From Gryganskiella cystojenkinii (lineage: Eukaryota; Mortierellomycota; Mortierellomycetes; Mortierellales; Mortierellaceae): a DNA stretch of 26,204 bases. The stretch lies in the NCBI GenBank assembly GCA_015852425.1, contig JAAAIG010000563.1, forward strand, positions 1 to 26,204, in the 5' to 3' direction. Shown piece by piece: positions 8,335-18,165 of the stretch. The position numbers were made by a program, and so were the translations under genes. Under the pieces are notes generated by a model. That model had not been told where the DNA came from. It worked only from the letters and a program-made list of their open reading frames with translations, and ran no database searches. Position 1 is the stretch's first letter. Every line of letters starts with the position of its first letter.

Positions 8335-10085
8335 ATGGAGAAATTCTCGCGTTGGAGGGCAAGTGACCATCATTCATCGAGTCACCTCGATTGCCGCGGA
8401 TTCGTGTCTACAACAAGGAGCACAAGAAGAACAGGAAGCATTAACGAACTGCTGGATGTCTTCCCCTCTTCCCTCTCGTAATCTAGGATCAAGGCACGGG
8501 CATTCAACCTTTTTTGCCACCAGTGGTAAATTGTACAATTCTCATGGATTTAGTAACCATTTCACTGCTGGGAATGACAATAACTGACAAGGAATGGGTC
8601 GAAAAACCTTTGTTAATTATCCTGCAAACATAATAGCCGGCAAACGAAAACCACTCTCCTGTTCAACAAGTCCTGACAGTGCTCTTTATGATTGTCAAGC
8701 CAGTACTCGGTACTGCAAAGTTCTTGGTCGTGGGGATGGTCGCCACCGGATTGATGATCGTGGAGACCTTGGGACTCGTCTTGGTAAGCCTTGTTTTGTT
8801 GTCGCTGCTTACAACATGGTCCCAATCAGGCTCTCAATGACTATCTAGCTGATTGGATCTATAGTTTTGGCTAACAATCTCTTTTTTACTTTTATTTCCG
8901 AGCATTAGACTCCTTTAGGACCGGTTCGTAAGCTATACCATCGATTCGTCTCTGCCTTCTTCCTTCGGATCATCCTCGGCCTCCTTGGTTTCTTTTGGAT
9001 CAAGACCGAGGTTGTGACACTTAAACGCGGGTAAACATTTTTTTGTTTTATTTTTGCACTCTGACGTTCATCTCGACACAAACGACGCTAATTATCTTTT
9101 TTGCCTTTTTTGCAATCATAGACGCGCTGGGTCCAGCAGACAGCACACTCCAGCCAGGAAGAACAACACGGGAGAGTTGATCATCAGCAACTGGTCTTCC
9201 TACATCGATGTCTTGTACTTGGCGTTCAGGTGAGATTCGGACGGCCTTTTCTTTTCTTTATCGTGGTGCGGACAGAAAAAGCCCCTCTTTCGATGATTGA
9301 GTCCTCTGTCCTTCTTTCGTATTAAATATGTTCGTAATTGCTGTTATTGTTACCATTTCTGTAGATATGACCCAGTATTCACTCAGATCTATTCCGACAC
9401 CTTGACAGTTCGTCCAATCTCCTTGATGGAGGCCTTGAAACTCTCGGGAAGCTACCCTGAACTCTCCCCACCCGCCGGCGTCGAGACCTTGCCTCTTTTG
9501 GAATTTGTCAAAGCACAACACAAAAGGAACCCTGGACAACCCGTCGTCGTCTTCCCAGAGGGCACTACGACCAACAACCGAGCCATTCTCAAATTCGTCC
9601 CAATCTTCAAGGACTGTGCTGTCCCGGAAACCTCGATCGATATCAAGATCTTGGCTTTGAAATACGACTACCACAAGTTCGCACCCACGTTCACCGTCGG
9701 ATTGACCAACGCCTATTACTGGGGTCATTTGTTCCGCACTTGTGCTCAGTTTTATAACCGTATGTCGGTCAAAATCCTGAACCCTGAGGAATCTCCATCG
9801 AATAGCAACTTTTCGACCATGGACGGATTGGCCAGTACTCCGGCGAACGCTGCCGCGGGGGTTGTAGAACCAGTAGAGGAGGATGTCCTTGGAGGTGTGA
9901 TCATGAATTTGATGGGACGATTGACCCGATACAGAAAGTTAGGATTGAATGTCAAGGACAAGGCTGACTTTTTGGACTACTTTATCTTACGAAACAATGG
10001 TATCAGTAGCAGGAAGGCTTCCACACAGCAGCAACAACAGCAAAAAGGTGGTGCTGCCCCGTCTAGTCGACCCAAACGAGGTTAA
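8335..10085 (+). CDS. LOA1: LOA1/Vps66-like lysophospholipid acyltransferase
   Basis: Putative lysophosphatidic acid acyltransferase related to yeast Loa1, which acts at ER/lipid droplets in glycerolipid synthesis. Six exons: 8335-8358, 8487-8525, 8637-8783, 8909-9030, 9122-9229, 9365-10085; 386 aa. The N-terminus MEKFSRWR then DQGTGIQPFLPP closely matches the Loa1 start (MEKY..WRDNGTGI.PFLP), which fixes the first two exons although each is tiny. Residues 32-70 and about 83-100 are hydrophobic membrane segments. The PlsC-type motif I region is GELIISNWSSYID (residues 128-140): Asn134 and Asp140 keep the N-H-x4-D spacing, but the His is Trp135. Yeast Loa1 also lacks this His. The second block is VVVFPEGTTTNNRAIL (207-222) with the EGT core. 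The C-terminus is Gln/Lys/Arg-rich. Intron 1 is GC-AG (AGG|GCAAGT); the other four are GT-AG. Head-to-head with the CASD1-like gene and tail-to-tail with FOCAD (172 bp between stops). Confidence 0.9.
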
Positions 10086-10238
10086 AATAATCTATATTCT
10101 TTTAAAAATATTGCTTTTTTCAAAAAAAAAAAAAAAGCGAACCATTTACGACGGTGCCATGCGTTCTGACCATTATGAGCAAACGAGAGTAATTTTAATC
10201 CACAACACTTTCGTTCCGTTTTCGACTATGTAAAATAT

Positions 10239-10244
10239 TTTATT
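10239..10244 (-). terminator. Candidate polyadenylation signal of FOCAD
   Basis: AATAAA on the minus strand (tttatt on plus), 13 nt beyond the FOCAD stop codon. If used, the FOCAD 3' UTR is very short and stays clear of the convergent LOA1-like gene. Confidence 0.4.
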
Positions 10245-10257
10245 TTCTACAGTTGAA

Positions 10258-13200
10258 CTATTGCAAGAGCACCCAACTGGACTCTCGAGGGACCAAAATC
10301 TCGACTCGTCTCAAGAGCGTGACCAAGAACTGTCGATCCTGGCTCTCGATATTGGCATCCTGAGAAAGTCGAAGCAACCGATTCGCAGTCTGACTTTCTC
10401 TCAAAGACGTAGACGATGGCCCACCGTACTTCTTCTCACTCATGATAATATCTGGCAAGAACAAGGTCATGCGACTCAGAATTTCGGACCCGCTACTCTT
10501 GTCGGTATCTTCGTGAGTCTGGGTTGAGAAGCTCTGGAGGAAGCGACCATGCCAGAGCTCAAAGACGTCGTCCTCAACCACATGCCGATCCAAATCCACG
10601 TTTTCTTGGCTGAGTTCTGCCTGGGCTTCATGATCGTCCACCATCGCCAATAAAGCATCCTCGGTCGTGAACCGTCCGCTTGCAGAACCAGCGCCATCTT
10701 CGGACCCGATTTCATGCAGGCCCTCCAACGACAGATCAGACTCGTCCCACCACAAGAGCACAGCCCCTCCTAGCAAACACTTGATGCCGATTTTAAAGAC
10801 TGTGGTATGACTCGAGACCAAGACCAACAAATCCAGAATTCGTTGCAGCCAGGTCATGCGCAACGCCCCCTGTTGCTTCTTTTTTCTTGGAGTCATTTCC
10901 GTGTTGGATCCTGACGAGGCTCTGAATCCTTGATCGTTACCGGCTTCCATGGAATAGAGCAAGACGGAGAGGGCGGACTCGGCAAGACAACGTGTCTCGG
11001 AAACGGCACCATCTTGAGATTCATCTGTTGTAGAGGCGGCAACGACGAGAGCCGCTTGGGCGACCTGAGTTAACCTTCCCTCTTGCTGAGAAGTCAAGTA
11101 TCCTGCACGATAAAGGGACGAAACTCCGATAGCCTCCTTCAACACACGCAAAGCAGCATCCTTGCCCTCCGTTGCGGAGGCAGAGTCGACATGCGTGGCA
11201 TCCAGGTGCGAAATCGATGTCAAAGAAAGATCCGCAAGACGACGCAAGATCCTCTGAGCAGTAGCAAACTTGGTGAATCTAGCTTGCTGGAAGACCCTCA
11301 AGACGATTGCACGAACATCTCCCAAAAGATCCTTTGCATCCTCCGTCAGGTTCGCCAAGTTCTTCTTGCCTGCACTGGCTGATACACTTCCCACGCGTCC
11401 CTGACGGTACTGCTGTAAATGGTTCGAGAGCGTGTCCAAAAACACGAGCTGCAAGACCTCCAGACCCGCATCTTGATCCTGACCCTGGCGAGAAGAGTTG
11501 AAAAGGGCCCCGACCAACTTTTCGATCAAGTCCACGACTCTAGAACTCGGAAGCGAAACCTTCTTAGCGAGACCATCTAATCCACGCACCTTGTCCAGCT
11601 CTGCAAGGGCTTGATCGCCCTCGAACGATATCAACGGTAACCCACCTAAGGTCAAGATTCTTCCCAGTCCCTCCTCGCCCACGAGTAACTCCTCTGCAGA
11701 CATTCCTGCAGAAAAAGGGGCGGAATCGCCTTGGTCAACCTTGAATCCGGACATGGCCATGATCAAAAACTCCATGAGGGAGGTCGACGTGTTCGCATGT
11801 CTCGATGCCAACTGGATCGCGGACACTAACAAGTCGGGCTCGAACGTCACCAACTGACTCAACAGTGGGAACCAATTCACTGCCGGCAGCGGGGTTGGCA
11901 ACGCATGCACCGTAAACAATAATAATTCCAAACTAGTCTTGTAGGATTTTTGAGCCCGTTGAGCTGTACCCATTTGTAAAGGCTCCCAAAGACCGTCGTA
12001 GAGACCACGCAGCCAACTGGTCGAAACCGCGAGTCGGGAATAGTCCTTGGGCTCGTTACTGGTCCCGATAACCTTGCCGCTGTCAACATGACCTAAGCGA
12101 TGGATCAACGACGCAACTTGCCCCAGAACTAACGCTGCCAGACGACCCGCTTTGAGATCCTGCATCATCAGCATCGATTTCGGAGATGGAGTGTTGAATC
12201 CGGGGACCACTGATGCAAATGCGTTCGCGACTGGGGTCACAGGTGTCGTCGCACTGGCATCTGCACTTGCTGGTGTAGCATTGATCGAGATGGAAAGACC
12301 ACTCAACTCGATCAGCGTACTTAACGCCGAGTTGGTGACGTTTGCCATTGCCACAGGGTTCGTCGACGCAGTCAAGTACGAGAACAGACCATGGCTTCCG
12401 ACAGAGGTTACAAGAGCACCACGAGACCAATCTATACCGAACAAAGAACCCAACGCTACCACAGCGGTATGTCGAGCTGCAGAGGTCGGTGTGATCTTGA
12501 TCAGGTTCACGAGCGAGTGGATACGGCCAGTAAAGAGTGAGATCTCACTCGAGGTTGGGTTACGAACATCCAGGTTGGTATGGATCATATGACAGAAAGG
12601 GACAGTGAAATGGGCCAACTGAGGTTGAAGATCTCTCTAAAAAAACATATCAAAAAAAATGCCAAAATAAAGAGCATGTTAGCGAGCAACGTTACATCAA
12701 ACGACGAAGAAGTGTCTATTCCAAGGCTTGTTTTACGTTACCCTTGAGGTCGCCGCCAAGAGCGCTCCATCCAGGAGCGCAGTGTCCGACTTTCTGTCCT
12801 CTGGAGAAGACTCTGTCCTATCCGAGAAAGCCAGGACCCACGGTGCACCCAAGATTCGAGCCATGGTCTGAGGCGTAAATATTTGTTGCTGATCCTCCAA
12901 AAACGATCCCAAATCCTTGCGTGCCATGTCCTTGATGGTATGAACAGCCTGCAACTCCAAGTTTGAATTAGGATCCTTGTTCTTCTGAGGCGAGGACGAG
13001 GCGATAGAGAGCGACAGACGTGAGAACGAGACGAGAAGACCCAGCGTCAGAGCAAACGAAGCCGAATTTAACTCGAAGACGGACAAGAGTTGCTGAAGAG
13101 TCTGATGACAAAGCTCGTCCAACTCTGCAGTCTTTGTGGGTGAATCGACCAAACCTGCGAGCAAATTAGACAAAGCCCAGCCAGTCGCAAATGTGGCCCA

Positions 13201-16200
13201 GCTTGTGATATCGCTACGACAAAGCATAGTATAATATAAAAAGAAAACAAGTTGATATGATAAGTCTCCATATCGTACCCTGCCACTTTCAAAAAAAAAA
13301 TCAAAAAGAATAAAGCTTACCTGGAAGCATTGCCATCCGTAGCATCCTGCTCGAGTCTATCCGTGAACACCTCAAGGACCTGGCGGACCAATTTTTCATC
13401 CACGGCTGCCAATGGTGTGATAAAGCTCAGGGACATCAGGATAGCAAACTGAACTTCATCACTTCGTCCGACCTCCGATGCTGACTCCGCGTGGACGTAA
13501 TGATGCAACAGGTGTTTGGCGAGAAGCGAACTCTGGACTGTCGACGCCGGGTGGGCGTGTCTGTGCAATGACAAAATGATACCTAGAGAATGAAAAACAT
13601 ATCAGTTTTAGAATACTTTTTTTTTTTACACTAAAGACCCACCATGTTAAAAACTGACCTGTAATCGCAAAGAGCGCATTGGCGCAATGCGCCGGGATAT
13701 ACCCCTCCGTGAGCTTTTTGTAAAGATCCCCAATCAATATTTCTGCGATCGTCAGCGTCTGAGCATCATCATTCGAGACCCAAACATTATCAAATAACGC
13801 TGTCCAACCCTCGAGTGCCGTGATACGCTCGACAAGATGATCCGTCAAAGTCACATCTGTCAGGGCGGTCATCACATTCCTGTAACTCTGTCGGGCCCGA
13901 ATCGCCTCGACTGAATCGTCCTCACTCGGCGCATCAGTCGTGACAGTGGTCCTGGCAGAGGGTAATTTCTCGACCACAGAGGTACAGAGCAAGCTCGACA
14001 ACGCGTATCCAATACGGAGACCAGGGTTGACATCGCCGGATTGCCACTTTTGAAGGATGTTGTAAGCGACAACAGATAACACTCCTTGAAGTCTGTCAAT
14101 TTCCTGTGTTCCAGAGACAGCATCTGGTGCAACCTTTTTGGATGCTGCATCCTTGAAGAGTCCCCGGCGCATATGCAAGAGTTCGTAACGGACAAGCTTG
14201 TCGAGGATTTGAGAGTACTCATCCACAACGATCGACTCGTGTGCTTCGAGGATTCGTTGACGGATAAACATCTGAGGTGATTCGACATTGAGCAAGTCCA
14301 TGATCTCGGTCGCATGGAAGGCTCCCAAAGCTTTCAGTCCTGCAGCGAGAATCTCGGGATCCTCGGATGACAGCAAGGGTTGGACATAGTCGGCAAGAAT
14401 CGCCTCTCGCAACTCCAAGTAGACAGGCGTGTCTGATCAACGTGACAAAAAAAATCATGTCTGTGAGTTAGCGATGTCACCTGGAATAAGGGAGAGGATA
14501 CTATCGGACAGCGGTTCTTACCTTCGCTTCTGGATCCAACGATGGTGTAAAAATGGCACATCTCACGGATCATGCCCGCATGACCACACTTCATCGCATA
14601 CTCGGCCACATGGCACAGCAGAACATTCCAAGCTATACATTGCAATTGGCGGGAAGGAAAGTTATTGAGAACATCGTGTCAATCCCAAATGTAATATATT
14701 TTACGTAGATACAAAATTCATTTCTTCTCAATCAAGAAAACAATCGTTTTTACCTGCTCGGGGTTCGACTACCTTGGAATCCACTGTGATGTTCATGGTC
14801 TCTATGATAATGCAGATAGATGACGCATAGAGCTCGACTGATCCCAAAAGCGTAGCCAGGAACGGGATCAAAACCTCGGCGTATCCAGGAGCATCATAAG
14901 CGCAGACATCACTATTTTTTTTTTTTTGGTATATGCGTAATAATAAAAAATCGTTAAACTAACTGTTAGGAAAACTCCGACAGCATGAAGTACAATAACT
15001 TGCATAAGCGCCACTGATTCTTACCGAATAGTGGTGAGCACGGCAACCTCCATATCATATTCAGGATCTCCCTTTTTGGGCGTCTTGATCAGTCGAGGAC
15101 GACTCTCAACCCAACTATGAATTACATGACGGAGCGTCTTCCAAACACGAGGCTGGCGTTTCCAGATCAGGAATAAGATCCTGACACCGACGGCACTCAT
15201 ATGCGTGTTCATAATCTTGGCCCCCGATGGCGCGTTCGGAACACCGTTGATCAGGGTCAAAATCGTTCTCAACACGCGTGCAGTGACCATCTCGTCCTTG
15301 GATGAGACTAAGGATGGGATCGCTTCCTGCAACAAATGTAACTTGACCAATGGACTGGAATCCACACGTAGGACGTAGAGAAAGAGGACCAAGGTCACAA
15401 GACGACCGTCCTCAACCTCGGCTTGTCGGGTCATGGCCTGAATTCTCCTGTCCTCATCCGGATGGAACATAAAAGTGGTGTAGATCAAACTGGACAGAGT
15501 GCCATCATCTCCGAGGGAGAGATGGGATCCGTCCGCATCGTCTTGATCGTTGTTTTCCCAGTTCTGCAGCAAGTGCGCCACCTCCGCTTGGATCACAGCA
15601 GCGACCCCGGAAGCAGCCTTTGGTCCCAATATCTCCTGAGGTTGAACCATTGTTATTGTTGTCCTGGGGATTGTTTCCAACTTTTGCAAGACCTCGGAAC
15701 ATTTCTTGCTGATCTCTTCGGATTGGGACTCGCCCATGACCTGGAAAATCGGCAAGAAGGCGAGGTTGGTGATAGTGGCCTCGACAGGCTCCTTTGTGCT
15801 GTGGATAATCCTGTGCATCAATTCAACCACGATGCACTGTTCATCTAGTGTAGGCGAGTTCATCAGCAGGTAGGACAGCAAGGGCCATAGAGTATTAAAG
15901 GGGATGGAGGGAGTCATGTACCCTTTCTTGTCTTTTAGGAGAAGCTGAACAGTCTGCACAAGTGGAAAAGTCGAGAGTCCGAAACGTCTCATATCTGTGA
16001 TCCAGGTCAACAGGATCATGAGCAGGTGACCGCCAAGAACATCCTTGTACTCCTTAGTGAGCGAGAGCTGAGTGGCGGGCAAACAGTAGAAATCGACCAA
16101 CGCCTGAATCGTCGCAAGTAGCGCAGTGCTGGGTTGAGATCGATCCAGGGGGAACCGGTCTGGGATTGAGCAGAGGTAGTCGAATAAGAATATGACGAGC

Positions 16201-16904
16201 GACTGTTGATCCGAATCCAGGAGGCAAGAGTTCAAGGTTTTTGTGATCCAGAGGACAATCAAGGTCGACACGATTGTGGTTCTCTTTTGTCGATCCAGCA
16301 AACAAAAATCCAAGAAAGGTGCCAAGATCTCAAAGACGGCGATGCGATAGGGCGCAGAGTTTGGTTGATGACCCAGAACCCTGTCCAGCTCCGCCATGAG
16401 AATGGCCTCGACGTTGGGCTTTGTCGAGATGAGGGCGATAAGCGGGTGTCGGTTGTTTTTGATCCCAAAGACTTTTTTTCTGGTTGTTGCCAATTTCGAT
16501 TTCGTTTCTAACGAGTCTTCGGCAGCATTGATGAAGAGACCTCCAAGGGCATGAACAATATTGGTCAAAGATTGACCGTGGGCTGAGGTTAACGCGTTTT
16601 CGAATCCTTGGAAGGCGTCCTCCCAGTCGAGCGCGTTCTTGTTGACAAGATCGACAATGGCAGCCGCTGCGACGGAGGATGTGTACGAGGTCGAGGTTGA
16701 GGCACACTGGGTCCAGAGACGGGCGAGGGTGAGGTGCCTGTTGGTGGAGTTGGACGCGATGACCTGGCTCTTGAGGGTCGAGACCCGGTGGACATTGACG
16801 GATCGATGAGGCGTAGTCGTCGTGGTTGTCGTGGATGTTGAAGATTCCTGTTCCGTGTCGGCATTGGCCGGGAGACCTTGCGTTCTCCTCGAGACAGCGG
16901 ACAT
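10258..16904 (-). CDS. FOCAD: Focadhesin (FOCAD) orthologue, giant HEAT-repeat protein
   Basis: Large alpha-helical repeat protein. The human counterpart (1,801 aa) stabilises the SKI mRNA-surveillance complex in the cytoplasm. Seven exons with matching phases: 16904-15025, 14911-14754, 14632-14522, 14432-13659, 13582-13321, 13213-12742, 12636-10258; 2,011 aa. Introns are 113, 121, 89, 76, 107 and 105 bp. Family landmarks: NRHPLIALISTKP near residue 155 (human NHPHPLITVLEHRP), MRRGLFKDA in exon 4 where focadhesins have MPRGIYHSAL, and LPAVNWFPLLSQLV in exon 7 (human YPPVNWAALLSPL). The first about 50 residues are Ser/Thr-rich and probably disordered (run of Thr). The start is the ATG at 16904; the frame is open 18 codons further up but without an ATG. 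The 303-bp gap to MTFP1 is a shared divergent promoter. Exon and acceptor choice is by frame and consensus only. Confidence 0.9.
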
Positions 16905-17207
16905 CGAGTCGGGATGGAGATGAAGATGAACAGAAGGGAGAGAAGAGGGAAGGAACAATGAGTTGCACTCTTTTATGAAATAAGACCAACCGAAATGTAT
17001 ACCCTTAACTTAATAACGGAAGATAAGGGAGGACCGAGAATCAACCCCGCACTGATCTAAATATCGCCTTTTTTGTTGAGAAAGCGAGAAGCAGTAAAGT
17101 TTTTCTTTCAATTGATTCGCATTTCTCTCTTTTCCAGCCTACGTCCATCTTGACATCACCTCACCCCCTCCTCTCCACTCTTCTCCAAATCTAATCACAT
17201 TCAAACA
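16905..17207. promoter_or_regulatory. Divergent promoter region FOCAD / MTFP1
   Basis: 303 bp between two opposed ATGs. The MTFP1 side ends with a pyrimidine-rich leader (about 17105-17185, CT/CCTC-rich), a usual fungal 5' UTR and initiation pattern. No clear TATA box is seen for either gene, fitting housekeeping expression. Confidence 0.5.
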
Positions 17208-17849
17208 ATGTCAGCAGCAGCAGATACCCCCATCGCCACAAAGATCACCAATGAGGTCAAGGCAGAGGTCAAGGAACTCGAGCGCGGCGAGGTCGACACT
17301 GTCGAGACCCCTGCCCGTTACCTCGCTTACCTCGCCCGTTATAAAAACCTCTTCATGGCCTCGTCCCGTTATCTCGCCTACTCCTCCGATGTCGGCGAGG
17401 CCTTCAGACCCGTCACCGCTCCTCTCTTCGTCAATGCCATGTACGGTGTCTCCTTTGCCTATGTCGGTTTCGATGTCGCCTACGAAGGTTGGAAGGCCAA
17501 ACATGCCGGTGCCACAAACGAGGTCGTCGGTATGACTGTCTTGAAACGAGGTATTTTCCAGGGTCTTGCCTCTCTGCTCATGCCCGCCATCACCATCCAT
17601 ACCGTCGTCCATCAATCCGGGAAGATCTTCAAGAACAGTGCCAATGCAACCCTGAAGCGCTGGGGTCCCACCGCGATCGGTCTCATGGTCGTCCCCGCCC
17701 TTCCCGTCATGTTTGATCACCCGATCGAGACTGCGGTCGACAAGGTCTTTGAGATGTTGGAGGGTGGTGGTGGAAAGACCCTGCCCATGAACCCCACAGA
17801 AAAGGAAAAAGTCCTCGACGCTGTCATGAACAAGGAGAAGACGGAATAA
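17208..17849 (+). CDS. MTFP1: Mitochondrial fission process protein 1 (MTFP1/MTP18) homologue
   Basis: 213-aa intronless gene for a homologue of MTP18/MTFP1, an inner mitochondrial membrane protein needed for organelle fission in animals. Family signature RYLAYSSDVGEAFRP (residues about 54-68; human RYLGYANEVGEAFR) is followed by three hydrophobic segments: about 73-92, 113-135 and 153-170. After them comes PVMFDHPIETAVD (human PIIIHPIDRSVD). The N-terminal about 45 residues are charged and longer than in human (166 aa) and contain an extra ARYLAYLARYKN just before the signature, a small internal duplication. The start ATG is preceded by AACA, a good fungal context. Strong C-ending codon preference (GTC, ACC, CTC) suggests high expression. 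Confidence 0.9.
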   Translation: MSAAADTPIATKITNEVKAEVKELERGEVDTVETPARYLAYLARYKNLFMASSRYLAYSSDVGEAFRPVTAPLFVNAMYGVSFAYVGFDVAYEGWKAKHAGATNEVVGMTVLKRGIFQGLASLLMPAITIHTVVHQSGKIFKNSANATLKRWGPTAIGLMVVPALPVMFDHPIETAVDKVFEMLEGGGGKTLPMNPTEKEKVLDAVMNKEKTE

Positions 17850-17887
17850 ATGTATCCTGTTCGGAATCGGCATCAAGGATACGGAAC

Positions 17888-17893
17888 AATAAA
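17888..17893 (+). terminator. Polyadenylation signal of MTFP1
   Basis: AATAAA 38 nt downstream of the MTFP1 stop codon, in the convergent gap with the phosphoesterase gene. Confidence 0.6.
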
Positions 17894-18025
17894 CTCACTG
17901 ACTCAGCATCACGGCCGCACAGCCACTACCCACTTTCATGTCCTATAGATATTAAAAACAACTCTTATAGATCGTACCATGCGCAAGGAGCCATGGATAT
18001 GAAAACATTCAACCGTTGTTGTGAG

Positions 18026-18031
18026 TTTATT
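18026..18031 (-). terminator. Candidate polyadenylation signal of the phosphoesterase gene
   Basis: AATAAA on the minus strand (tttatt on plus), about 135 nt downstream of the phosphoesterase stop at 18166. Confidence 0.4.
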
Positions 18032-18165
18032 TTGGTTTATGGATTATGCGACAACGATCCTCCAGAGACATGCATGCACTTGCGGTCCCAACAGGTTAAA
18101 TAACAGCTTTAAAAATTAAGATCTAGATAGCCGGGAAAACATTCATCCCATGCCCTCCTCTGTTT

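Noticed and set aside
16330..16989. 219-aa open frame on minus
   Set aside because: Shifted frame within FOCAD exon 1; the FOCAD frame has the conserved motifs.
17211..17876. 221-aa open frame on minus opposite MTFP1
   Set aside because: Antisense shadow caused by codon bias; MTFP1 on plus has clear homology.
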